Below are positions 16,861 through 24,129 of a stretch of DNA of 54,006 nucleotides, piece after piece (positions within the stretch are counted from its first letter, which is position 1; every line of letters begins with the position of its first letter). The notes under the pieces are model-generated. The model saw only the letters and a list, made by a program, of their open reading frames with translations. It was not told where the DNA came from and made no database searches. Source of the stretch: Sterolibacterium sp964437515 (GTDB lineage: Bacteria; Pseudomonadota; Gammaproteobacteria; Burkholderiales; Rhodocyclaceae); the NCBI GenBank assembly GCA_964437515.1, contig CAYTHB010000015.1, positions 1-54,006 on the forward strand. The letters run 5' to 3'. Both the position numbers and the translations under genes were made by a program.

Positions 16861-17004
16861 AACGCACATTGGTAGCCACCTCAACCTGCAGAGGATGAAA
16901 CAAGCGTTACCCTATCACACCCATCCCCCCCTCAAGGGCGACTACTGATGTGCTCGCTACGCTCGAAGCTTCAACTCAACTTCGATCTTATTATTTCACA
17001 CTGA
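16861..17004 (+). repeat. Dispersed modular repeat, copy R3
   Basis: The 49-bp module occupies 16861-16909 with ends AACGC and GCGTT (complementary). It is followed by a C-rich linker, a decayed CCCCTCAAGGGCG palindrome, the CTCGCTACGCTCG module and the outer end TTTCACACTGAA. It fills the divergent gap between algH and thrH. The ribosome binding site of thrH (GGAG, 17009-17012) lies 5 bp beyond its end. Confidence 0.85.
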
Positions 17005-17018
17005 ATTTGGAGTCTTTT

Positions 17019-17627
17019 GTGCAACTCGTCTGTCTCGACCTCGAAGGCGTGCTGGTCCCGGAAATCTGGATCGAATTCGCCCAACGCACCGGCATTACCG
17101 AACTGCGCCGCACCACGCGCGATGAACCGGATTACGACAAACTGATGAAATTCCGCCTGAACCTGCTGGCTCAGCACAAGCTGGGGCTACCGGACATCCA
17201 GAAAGTCATCGCCGAAATGGGGCCGATGAGCGGAGCCAAGGATTTTCTCGACGCGCTGCGCCGCGATTATCAAGTCATCATCCTCTCCGATACCTTCTAT
17301 GAATTCGCCATGCCGCTGATGGCACAACTGGGCATGCCCACGCTGTTCTGTCACAAGCTCGAAGCCGATGCCCAAGGCACGCTGGTGAATTACCATCTGC
17401 GCATGCCCGACCAGAAGCGCGAAGCCGTGAAACGCTTCAAGGAACTCAACTTCAAGGTGATGGCAGCAGGCGACTCCTACAACGACACCGCCATGCTCGG
17501 CGAAGCCCACGCTGGCATCCTCTTTCACCCGCCAGAAAACGTCATCCGCGAATTCCCGCAGTTCCCCGTCACCCTAAACTACGCCGAACTGCGCGCCGAA
17601 ATCGACAAAGCCAGCGCGCGGATTTGA
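17019..17627 (+). CDS. thrH: ThrH: phosphoserine phosphatase/homoserine phosphotransferase
   Basis: 202 aa from a GTG at 17019 preceded by GGAG 6 nt upstream. An ATG at 16950 would read through repeat R3 and add 23 unconserved residues, so it is rejected. Seen: the HAD nucleophile motif CLDLEGVLVPEIW, motif II LSDTFYEF and motif IV AAGDSYNDTAML, plus the ThrH-type end GILFHPPENVIREFPQFP. The P. aeruginosa enzyme moves phosphate from phosphoserine to homoserine, by-passing ThrB. It lies 7 bp upstream of purU. Confidence 0.95.
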   Translation: MQLVCLDLEGVLVPEIWIEFAQRTGITELRRTTRDEPDYDKLMKFRLNLLAQHKLGLPDIQKVIAEMGPMSGAKDFLDALRRDYQVIILSDTFYEFAMPLMAQLGMPTLFCHKLEADAQGTLVNYHLRMPDQKREAVKRFKELNFKVMAAGDSYNDTAMLGEAHAGILFHPPENVIREFPQFPVTLNYAELRAEIDKASARI

Positions 17628-17634
17628 CATCCCC

Positions 17635-18513
17635 ATGCACGATCAACGCTACTACACCCTGAGCGCCTCCTGCCCTGACCGCGTGGGGATTATTGCGCGC
17701 GTATCGGGCTTCATTGCCGAACTGAACGGCTGGATCCTGGAGTCCAGCTATCACTCTGACTCAGACTCTGACTCCGGCAGCGATAAAAACCGCTATTTCA
17801 TGCGCATGGAAATCCGCGCGGCTTCGCTCTCTTGCGACATAGACACTTTCCGGCAGAAGTTTGCGCCGCTGGCGCGTGAGCTGGAGATGGACTGGCAACT
17901 CACCGACAGCGCGGTGAAAAAACGCGTGGTCATTATGGTCTCGAAGCAGGAGCACTGCCTCTACGACCTGCTGGCGCGCTGGCAGGCGAAGGAATTGGAT
18001 ATCGAGATTCCCTGCGTGATCTCCAACCACGAAACCTTCCGGGGTTTCGTCGAATGGCACGGCATTCCCTTCCATCATGTGCCGGTCACAGCCGACAACA
18101 AACCCGCCGCCTACACCGAAGTCACCCGCCTGTTTCAGGAAGCGCAAGGCGACTGCATGGTTCTGGCGCGCTACATGCAGATCATTCCACCAGAACTGTG
18201 CGCCGCCTATCCGGGCAAGATCATCAATATTCATCACTCCTTTCTGCCCAGTTTCGTCGGTGCCAAGCCCTACCATCAAGCCTATCAGCGCGGCGTGAAG
18301 CTCATCGGCGCGACCTGCCATTTCGTCACCCCCGAGCTCGATCAAGGGCCGATCATCGAACAGGACGTGATCCGCATCGACCACTCCGATTCGGTGGACG
18401 ACATGGTGCGCTACGGCAAGGACATCGAAAAAGCCGTGCTCGCCCGCGGCCTGCGCTATTTCCTCGAAGACCGCGTGCTGCTGCACGGCAACAAGACGGT
18501 GGTATTCCGCTGA
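17635..18513 (+). CDS. purU: Formyltetrahydrofolate deformylase PurU
   Basis: A 292-aa enzyme that hydrolyses 10-formyl-THF to formate and THF and balances one-carbon pools. An N-terminal ACT domain (SCPDRVGIIARVSGFIAELNG) precedes a formyltransferase-fold catalytic domain with NIHHSFLPSFVGAKPYHQA and LDQGPIIEQD (Asn, His and Asp of the active site). Residues 41-50 are a Ser-Asp dipeptide run in the ACT domain, encoded by short TCTGAC/TCAGAC repeats, where relatives have a short HSD(P) loop. It overlaps the sensor kinase gene by one base (TGATG). Confidence 0.95.
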   Translation: MHDQRYYTLSASCPDRVGIIARVSGFIAELNGWILESSYHSDSDSDSGSDKNRYFMRMEIRAASLSCDIDTFRQKFAPLARELEMDWQLTDSAVKKRVVIMVSKQEHCLYDLLARWQAKELDIEIPCVISNHETFRGFVEWHGIPFHHVPVTADNKPAAYTEVTRLFQEAQGDCMVLARYMQIIPPELCAAYPGKIINIHHSFLPSFVGAKPYHQAYQRGVKLIGATCHFVTPELDQGPIIEQDVIRIDHSDSVDDMVRYGKDIEKAVLARGLRYFLEDRVLLHGNKTVVFR

Positions 18514-19697
18514 TGATGTCCCACGCAGGCGGGTATGCAGCAATCGTCGATGAAAACGCCATGTTGCACCTGCCCTGGCGCGCCATGGCGTCGAGTTTCA
18601 ACGGCTTCATCATCACGGGTGCACCGGTACGGGATACGATGGGTTCTGGGGCGGATCCGGACATGTTTCCCATCCTCTATGTGAATCCGGCCTTCGAACA
18701 AATCACGGGTTACGCTGCCGCAGAACTCATCGGCCATTCACCCCTGCATATCCTGCAAACGGACGAGCGTAATCTGGCCGCTATCGCCACCTTGCGCCAG
18801 GCCTTGCAGGAGGCGCGCGAATGTCGCATCACATTGAACAGTACCCGCAAAGATGGCGACATGCGCTGGGTCGATGTGTTGATTACCCCCGTGCGCAATC
18901 ACCAGGCGCAGGTCACCCATTACATCGGCATCATCAATGATGTCACCAAGCAACGTGAGACTCGCATGCAACGCAATAATGCCTTGTTGCAACTGCAGCG
19001 ACTCTCTGCTCACCTGCAAAATGCACGAGAAAACGAGCGCGCTCACATTGCCCGCGAATTACATGACGAGCTGGGGCAGATCCTTACCGCGCTGAAAATG
19101 GACATTGCTTTTCTGCACACCCAGTATCCCGGTACCCGGGTCATTACCGAAAAGCTGGGGGATATGACCGAACTGGTCGATACCACGCTGGCCTCGGTAC
19201 GGCGTATTTCAGCGGATTTGCGCCCCGTCATCCTCGATGATTTGGGGCTCAGAGCCGCACTGGAAGGGCTGGCGCGTGATTTCGAGAAACGTCATCCGGA
19301 CATTCTCTGTCAGCGCGTACTGGAGCTGGAGCAGTATTCCGCGACAGACCATGACCCTGTCGCCATCGCCTGCTATCGCATCGTGCAGGAATGCCTCACG
19401 AATGTGGTGCGTCACGCGCAGGCCAGCAAGGTTCATATCATGGTGACCATCAACAGCGCGCACCACTTGCGCATGGCCATTCAAGATAATGGTTGCGGAC
19501 TCCCCGAATCGCTGGCGACCAACAGCGTGCCTGCACACGGCTTCGGCCTGATTGGAATGCGCGAACGGGTCGCGGCACTGGGCGGACATTTTTCCCTCGT
19601 CAACCTGCCCGGCGAAGGGCTATCGGTCGATGTCACGATCCCCCTGCCGCAGCCGCAGCGGCAGCGGCCAACGTCCCTACCGCAGCAATCACCATGA
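18513..19697 (+). CDS. PAS-sensor histidine kinase, NarX/DegS (HisKA_3) type
   Basis: About 394 aa from the ATG at 18513 that overlaps the purU stop; the frame is open further upstream only as a shadow of purU. No membrane segment is evident, so it is a cytoplasmic sensor. A PAS domain covers residues about 20-150 (PILYVNPAFEQITGYAAAELIGHSP), with a PAC end YIGIINDVTKQRE. HisKA_3 dimerisation helices carry phospho-acceptor His184 in RELHDELGQ, and the HATPase_c domain shows the N-box CLTNVVRHAQAS and G boxes IQDNGCGLP and GFGLIGMRERV. It is coupled to a LuxR-type regulator. The ligand is unknown. Confidence 0.9.
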   Translation: MMSHAGGYAAIVDENAMLHLPWRAMASSFNGFIITGAPVRDTMGSGADPDMFPILYVNPAFEQITGYAAAELIGHSPLHILQTDERNLAAIATLRQALQEARECRITLNSTRKDGDMRWVDVLITPVRNHQAQVTHYIGIINDVTKQRETRMQRNNALLQLQRLSAHLQNARENERAHIARELHDELGQILTALKMDIAFLHTQYPGTRVITEKLGDMTELVDTTLASVRRISADLRPVILDDLGLRAALEGLARDFEKRHPDILCQRVLELEQYSATDHDPVAIACYRIVQECLTNVVRHAQASKVHIMVTINSAHHLRMAIQDNGCGLPESLATNSVPAHGFGLIGMRERVAALGGHFSLVNLPGEGLSVDVTIPLPQPQRQRPTSLPQQSP

Positions 19698-19720
19698 AAA
19701 ATATGGCGCGAGGTTCCCTT

Positions 19721-20386
19721 ATGTTGCGTGTTGTCATCGTGGACGACCACTTTGTCGTGCGTCAGGGTTTGCGACAGATGCTCCATGAATCGACAGACGA
19801 TGCAGCAGACACCGGTGCTGCGAGCATCGAAGTGGTCGGTGAAGCGGCACACGGTATCGAGGCTTTACAAATATTGCGGACACAGCCTGTCGATGTGCTG
19901 ATCCTCGACATGTCCATGCCCGGCCGCAGCGGCATCGAGCTGATTCGACAAATCAAAGATGAATTTCCCGCATTGGCCATCCTGGTGCTGAGTATGCACA
20001 GCGAGGAACAGTTTGCCCTGCGTGCCATCAAAGCGGGTGCGGGTGCCTACCTGACCAAAGGATGCGATGCGCAGGAAGTATTGCGCGCCGTCCGAAAACT
20101 CGCCAGTGGCCACCCTTACATCACGCCGCAAGTGGCCGAATGTCTGGCACTAGGCTTGTCCTCCCACAGCACGGCTCTACCGCATGAACGCCTGTCCGAC
20201 CGCGAATACCAGATTTTCAACCTGCTCATCACAGGACAAAGCGTGACGGAAATCGGCGTGGCATTGGCCATCAGCAGCAAGACGGTCAGCACCTACAAGG
20301 CGCGCATCCTGGAAAAACTGGAAATGTCCAACACAGCCGAGCTGATCCGTTACGCCATCGCACAAGGACTGGACAACTCGGGCTAA
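19721..20386 (+). CDS. NarL/LuxR-family response regulator
   Basis: About 221 aa from the ATG at 19721 (AGG 7 nt upstream). An in-frame ATG at 19694 forms an ATGA overlap with the kinase gene and is the alternative start. The receiver domain reads LRVVIVDDHFVVRQGL with phospho-Asp in VLILDMSMPGRSG and a Lys in GAYLTKG. The C-terminal LuxR helix-turn-helix reads LSDREYQIFNLLITGQSVTEIGVALAISSKTVSTYKARI. It is the partner of the kinase immediately upstream. The stop codon TAA (20384-20386) is the first triplet of repeat R4. Confidence 0.92.
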   Translation: MLRVVIVDDHFVVRQGLRQMLHESTDDAADTGAASIEVVGEAAHGIEALQILRTQPVDVLILDMSMPGRSGIELIRQIKDEFPALAILVLSMHSEEQFALRAIKAGAGAYLTKGCDAQEVLRAVRKLASGHPYITPQVAECLALGLSSHSTALPHERLSDREYQIFNLLITGQSVTEIGVALAISSKTVSTYKARILEKLEMSNTAELIRYAIAQGLDNSG

Positions 20387-20432
20387 CGGTCATGGGTAGC
20401 CATCTCCACCCGCTGAAGATGAAACCACCGTT
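20384..20432 (+). repeat. Dispersed repeat R4, isolated 49-bp module
   Basis: This is a lone copy of the 49-bp module without the GC palindromes. Its ends AACGGT and ACCGTT are perfectly complementary although both differ from the other copies. The inner arms CATCT/AGATG also pair. Its leading TAA is the stop codon of the response regulator gene. Confidence 0.8.
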
Positions 20433-20505
20433 TTGGGTGTTGGAAAGCCTCATGTGAATACCCGTGTCTCGCCCCTGAACAAGTCATCGTAGTTGAGCTA
20501 TTAAT

Positions 20506-20530
20506 TATAATGACATCAGATTTGATATCA
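20506..20530 (+). promoter_or_regulatory. Putative -10 box and near-palindrome before the PIN toxin gene
   Basis: A perfect TATAAT (20506-20511) and a near-palindrome TGACATCA-N4-TGATATCA (20511-20530) lie just upstream of the ATG at 20539, in an AT-rich stretch unlike its surroundings. No convincing -35 is seen. Autoregulation by the antitoxin is a guess. Confidence 0.35.
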
Positions 20531-20538
20531 TTTTTTGC

Positions 20539-20964
20539 ATGAAATATCTGCTTGATACCAATGTCCTTGTTGCTGCTTTTCGCTCTCGGAAGGGAGCCAG
20601 CAATGCCATTATTCAAAGAGTTTTAATGGGTGAATTGCCCGTGGTCGTGCATCAAAAATTGGTCTATGAATACCGTGATGTTCTCAGTCGGCCTGAAATA
20701 CTTTCCGCAACAGGTCTATCATGGCCTCAGATTGAAGTGGTGCTCGGGCATCTGGTGGCTCATGCTGAAGAGGTTGAAGTGCGGTACTTGTGGCGACCGA
20801 ACCTGAAGGATGAAAGTGACAGCTTTATCTTGGAGATCGCAATAGCTGCTTGGCCATGCACGATAGTGACGCATAACTCGAATGATTTTCGTCATGCTGA
20901 TTTGAGATTCCCCGAGGTGGCAGTGTGTACACTTGGACAGGTTCTGCAATCGTTGATGCACTAG
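20539..20964 (+). CDS. PIN-domain toxin (COG1569-type ribonuclease)
   Basis: A 141-aa PIN-domain protein of the putative TA toxin family. Acidic metal-binding residues are visible in YLLDTNVLVAAF (Asp6), YEYRDVL (Glu), LKDESDSF and THNSNDF. Such proteins cleave RNA when the antitoxin is lost. The toxin gene precedes the small helix-rich gene 20974-21222, with 9 bp between them. Base composition is lower in GC than the neighbouring kinase pair, which suggests acquisition. Confidence 0.9.
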   Translation: MKYLLDTNVLVAAFRSRKGASNAIIQRVLMGELPVVVHQKLVYEYRDVLSRPEILSATGLSWPQIEVVLGHLVAHAEEVEVRYLWRPNLKDESDSFILEIAIAAWPCTIVTHNSNDFRHADLRFPEVAVCTLGQVLQSLMH

Positions 20965-20973
20965 GAGGATGAC

Positions 20974-21222
20974 ATGAGTAAAGTTTCTTTCCCGCTTCGT
21001 TTGCAAGAACAAGAACGTGCGCGTGCCAAGCGATTGGCTGAAGCCATGGGGGTTTCTGAAAATCGCCTCTACTCTGAATTGATTCACGATGGCATGCTGG
21101 TTCGAGAGCAGATGCTTTATATGGAGCATCTGCGCAATCTTGCTGTATCCACTTCGAAAGAAGACGCCTTGGCAATACTGGCACAAGCGGCAGGTCATCC
21201 TCCCATTGCAACAGATATCTGA
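20974..21222 (+). CDS. Small ribbon-helix-helix-like protein, putative antitoxin of the PIN toxin
   Basis: An 82-aa protein with an N-terminal beta strand and helices (KVSFPLRLQEQERARAKRLAEAMGVSENRLYSELIHDGM) typical of ribbon-helix-helix regulators. The remainder (EHLRNLAVSTSKEDALAILAQA) is a likely toxin-binding helix. AGGAGG at 20964-20969 is its ribosome binding site. Its function as antitoxin is inferred from its position immediately after the PIN gene. Confidence 0.75.
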   Translation: MSKVSFPLRLQEQERARAKRLAEAMGVSENRLYSELIHDGMLVREQMLYMEHLRNLAVSTSKEDALAILAQAAGHPPIATDI

Positions 21223-21255
21223 AAAAGAACACCCATTTGTTTGTTGTTGAAACAA

Positions 21256-21493
21256 TAGCGTGAAACTCCGAAAACGGAGTCCGGTTGAAGTTTCAAGCGT
21301 AGCGAGCAAACCAGTAGCCGCCCCTTGAGGGGGCGTAGGCGGGGTTTCACGGAGCACTGCTCCGTGCCGCCGAAGCCGGACGGCTGTGCAAAGCCGTCCG
21401 TGGGGGATGGGTGGGGTAAGCGTATCTGTTATCGGGTAACGATTATTTCATCCTCTGTGGGTGGAAGTGTGGAGAGGGCTACCATGATCGTTA
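21256..21493 (-). repeat. Dispersed modular repeat, full copy R5
   Basis: A long copy in reverse orientation with every module. It has the outer end GCGTGAA, an AACTCCG/CGGAGT hairpin, the AAGCGTAGCGAGC module, GTAG followed by CCGCCCC..GGGGGCG, the CACGGAGCA/TGCTCCGTG hairpin, the CGGACGGCT/AGCCGTCCG hairpin, and the end module 21437-21493 with TAACGAT/ATCGTTA ends. The end module carries an extra 8 bp near its loop compared with other copies. It fills most of the gap between the PIN/antitoxin pair and the chemosensory cluster. Confidence 0.88.
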
Positions 21494-21640
21494 GGATGAT
21501 GTTCATCACAAGACAGGGCACGCGTTGTCAGTCTCCCCCTACACGCTGTCATCGTTTCCCCCTGACAATTTTAAGCCGCCACCGATAGTCGGCAGTTTTC
21601 GGAACACGCATCATGGGCACCCTCCCGTTGCGAGCGTTCC
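21494..21640 (+). other. Upstream region of the chemosensory cluster
   Basis: This is the remaining 147 bp of a 418-bp gene-free gap. It probably holds the promoter of the cluster. A CCGATAGTCGG sequence at 21582-21592 recalls the -10 of sigma-28 promoters, but the matching -35 (TAAA at the right spacing) is missing, so I do not call a promoter. Confidence 0.3.
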
Positions 21641-22030
21641 ATGAAAATCCTTGTCATCCAGAAATCAGCCGTGCTCTGCCAGCGGATCATCACTCTGCTG
21701 GAAGCCAGTCATCGCTATGCAGCGGTGGGGATTGCGGGGGATCCTTACAGCGCACTCAGTCTGATGCGTGCCGACCCACCGGATGCGTTGCTGCTTGACC
21801 TGCATCTGGCGGACGGTGCCGCACTGAAGCTACTGGAAAAAATGCAAGCACATGCGCTTCATCTACCGGTCGTGCTGCTGGCTGAATCGCGCGTCCCGGC
21901 CTATCTCCAGCGTGCCGAAGAGCTGGGGGTACGCGCTGTACTCCTCAAAGAAAACGACTTCGGCCAAATCGTCAGCACCCTGGATGATTTGCTGCTGACG
22001 CATGAATCTGTGCCGCCACCAGCGCATTGA
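21641..22030 (+). CDS. Atypical stand-alone receiver-domain protein
   Basis: A 129-aa protein with the alternating strand/helix pattern of a CheY-like receiver: MKILVIQKSAVLCQRIITLLE, LLLDLHLADG with the phospho-Asp position, VVLLAES and AVLLKEND with the switch Lys. The acidic pair that binds Mg2+ after the first strand (normally DD) is Gln-Lys here, so normal phosphorylation is doubtful. It is the first gene of the chemosensory cluster and may act as a phosphorylation-independent adaptor. An upstream ATG at 21613 is in another frame. Confidence 0.75.
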   Translation: MKILVIQKSAVLCQRIITLLEASHRYAAVGIAGDPYSALSLMRADPPDALLLDLHLADGAALKLLEKMQAHALHLPVVLLAESRVPAYLQRAEELGVRAVLLKENDFGQIVSTLDDLLLTHESVPPPAH

Positions 22031-22092
22031 ACTCATCGAGCCTACCAAGCCACCGTGCCACTGTGCCATCGTACTTATCAAACGAGGTCATC

Positions 22093-23301
22093 ATGACGCT
22101 TCCCTCCTCCTCTTCTTATTTGACTGTCACCCCTCCTTTGCTCGTATTGGGCATGGGGGCACTGGCAAGCATCGTCGTCAGTGGAACTTCGGGCAACACG
22201 TCGGGCAACAATCTCTCCCTGATGTCCGGCTTGATATTGGCTGTGATCATATTGACCGCACTCTGCATTCATTGGGCAAAGCGGCGGCATGGGCAGGCGC
22301 TGGCTGCATGGCAGGCGCAGATCACGTCCCAAGCATCAGACGAGGCCATCATGGCATCGGCATCGTCTAGCACAGGGTTCGACCGCAGCGTGGTCGATCT
22401 TTGCCAGGGGGTGCTCCCCATCTGGAAAGGTCAGGTCGATCTGGCACGAACGCATACCGAGGAATCGGTCACGGCAGCCACGATCCGTTTCGCCGGTATC
22501 CTGCAAAGAATCGAGGCCGCCGTATCTACTTCCACCCCCGGAAAGAGTAGCGATTTCTCTCAACTATTGCAGGAAAGCCATGCGGAACTCAATGCACTCA
22601 TCAACACCCTGCGTTCGGCCCTGGACTCCAAGCAAAAAATGCTCAATGAACTGGATGACATGGCACGTTTCATCGATGATCTCAAACAGATGGCCGCAGA
22701 TGTAGGCGAAATCGCCAAACAAACCAACCTGCTGGCGTTGAATGCCGCCATCGAAGCCGCCCGCGCCGGAGAAGTCGGACGTGGGTTTGCCGTTGTCGCC
22801 GATGAAGTCCGCAAGTTATCGAATCTTTCCGGCGATACCGGCCGCAGAATCGGTGAAACCGTCGGTACGGTCACCCAGGCCATGGCCTCTACCGTCGAAC
22901 TTTCCAGAAAATATGCTCGTGATGAAGATGCGATGCTGGCCAGCTCCGAAAAAACCATCGATGGTGTCATGACCCGCTTCAGTCAGGCCACCGGTGAACT
23001 GGAACACAGCGCCATGCACATGCGTGAAGAAAGTCAGGCTGTCGGCATGGAGATTTCAGAAGTCCTGCAAGCCCTGCAATTTCAGGATCGCGTCAATCAG
23101 ATACTGAGCCATGTCTGTAATGACCTGGACAAGCTGTCCGAGGATCTGAGGCATCAGACCTCCCCCATCGACGTGCATCATTGGCTGGATAGCCTGTCAC
23201 GCACTTACACCATGCCCGAACAGTTCAGCGTACATCATGGCCAAGGTGCGGAGCGCAAGACCGCTGCTGCCGCATCGTCCGGCGACATCACCTTTTTCTG
23301 A
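22093..23301 (+). CDS. Short methyl-accepting chemotaxis protein without a periplasmic sensor domain
   Basis: 402 aa from the ATG at 22093 (GAGG upstream); an earlier ATG at 22027 overlaps the preceding gene and lacks support. Two hydrophobic segments (about 14-31 and 43-60) are separated by only some ten residues, so there is no real periplasmic domain. The signalling hairpin tip is IAKQTNLLALNAAIEAARAG and differs from the tip of the three larger MCPs nearby. LQFQDRVNQILSHVCNDLD near the C-terminus is typical of the MCPs of type-IV-pilus or alternative systems. It may sense an internal or membrane signal. Confidence 0.88.
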   Translation: MTLPSSSSYLTVTPPLLVLGMGALASIVVSGTSGNTSGNNLSLMSGLILAVIILTALCIHWAKRRHGQALAAWQAQITSQASDEAIMASASSSTGFDRSVVDLCQGVLPIWKGQVDLARTHTEESVTAATIRFAGILQRIEAAVSTSTPGKSSDFSQLLQESHAELNALINTLRSALDSKQKMLNELDDMARFIDDLKQMAADVGEIAKQTNLLALNAAIEAARAGEVGRGFAVVADEVRKLSNLSGDTGRRIGETVGTVTQAMASTVELSRKYARDEDAMLASSEKTIDGVMTRFSQATGELEHSAMHMREESQAVGMEISEVLQALQFQDRVNQILSHVCNDLDKLSEDLRHQTSPIDVHHWLDSLSRTYTMPEQFSVHHGQGAERKTAAAASSGDITFF

Positions 23302-23397
23302 CACGTAGCCGTCTCGGATACGCCTCAGACCATTTTATTTCGGTTCAAATTTTCAAACTTCTTCAAACTTGTCACACGCAAAACAAGGAGAGCCACC

Positions 23398-23763
23398 ATG
23401 GGCAAGACCATCATGATCGTCGACGATTCCTCTTCATTGCGCCAGGTCGTCGGCATGACCCTCAAAAGTGCAGGCTATGACGTGATCGAAGCCTGCGATG
23501 GCAAGGATGCCATGGCGAAGCTGACCGGGCAGAAAGTTCACCTGATCATCTCCGACGTCAATATGCCCAATATGGACGGCATTACTTTCGTCACTGAAAT
23601 CAAGAAAAATCCGGCCTACAAATTTACCCCCGTCATCATGCTTACCACAGAAGCCACCGATGAGAAAAAACGTATGGGGCAGGCGGCCGGTGCCAAGGCC
23701 TGGATGGTCAAGCCCTTTCAACCACAACAGATGGTGGCGGCGGTTGAGAAACTGGTGATGTGA
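23398..23763 (+). CDS. cheY: CheY-like response regulator
   Basis: A 121-aa single receiver domain. It has the acidic pair in IMIVDDSSSLRQV, phospho-Asp in LIISDVNMPNMDG, Thr in VIMLTTEATDE and Lys in AWMVKPFQPQQMV. A strong AAGGAGA ribosome binding site lies 9 nt upstream. It follows the short MCP and precedes the STAS and cheA genes, so it is the likely phospho-acceptor of CheA. With no flagellar genes in sight, the output (flagellar motor, pili or c-di-GMP enzymes) is open. Confidence 0.95.
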   Translation: MGKTIMIVDDSSSLRQVVGMTLKSAGYDVIEACDGKDAMAKLTGQKVHLIISDVNMPNMDGITFVTEIKKNPAYKFTPVIMLTTEATDEKKRMGQAAGAKAWMVKPFQPQQMVAAVEKLVM

Positions 23764-23796
23764 CATGGGTGACATTACGGGATACGGGAGGCTGTC

Positions 23797-24129
23797 ATGA
23801 GTTTTCAACTGGAATTCGATACCACCGCCACACACGCACGCTTGGCCGGTGAGCTGACCATCTACTCGGTGGCCGAAATTCGCCAGCGTTATGCCGCAGA
23901 GATGCTGGAGAAATGTCCGGATTGCTGCGAGATTGACCTTGCGGAAGTCAGCGAGATCGACACCGCCGGACTGCAACTGATGCTGCTCATCAAGAAGCGC
24001 GCGGGTGTGAATACGCAATTCATCCGGCATTCCGCCGCCGTGCTGCGTCTGGTCGATCTGGCCAATCTCGGTGGTGCACTGGGCGATCCCATGCTGATCG
24101 ATAAATCTACGGTGGAGTCACAACCATGA
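23797..24129 (+). CDS. STAS-domain protein (anti-sigma-factor-antagonist/MlaB type)
   Basis: A 110-aa STAS fold: SFQLEFDTTATHARLAGELTIYSVAEIRQRY, CEIDLAEVSEIDTAGLQLML, where the Asp-Thr-Ala-Gly helix start takes the place of the DSxG phospho-Ser motif (Thr in the Ser position). LVDLANLGGALGDP ends the domain. Such small STAS proteins are found in beta- and gamma-proteobacterial chemosensory operons upstream of cheA. It overlaps cheA by 4 bp (ATGA). Confidence 0.88.
   Translation: MSFQLEFDTTATHARLAGELTIYSVAEIRQRYAAEMLEKCPDCCEIDLAEVSEIDTAGLQLMLLIKKRAGVNTQFIRHSAAVLRLVDLANLGGALGDPMLIDKSTVESQP

Noticed and set aside
16950..17018. N-terminal extension of ThrH from the ATG at 16950
   Set aside because: It translates the end of repeat R3, is absent from ThrH proteins, and the GTG at 17019 has a proper ribosome binding site.
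18054..18512. Long N-terminal extension of the PAS kinase
   Set aside because: It is the +1 shadow of purU with Arg-rich composition; the ATG at 18513 overlapping the purU stop gives the normal PAS start.
21560..21592. Sigma-28 (FliA) promoter before the chemosensory cluster
   Set aside because: CCGATA is present but no TAAA-type -35 occurs at the proper distance.
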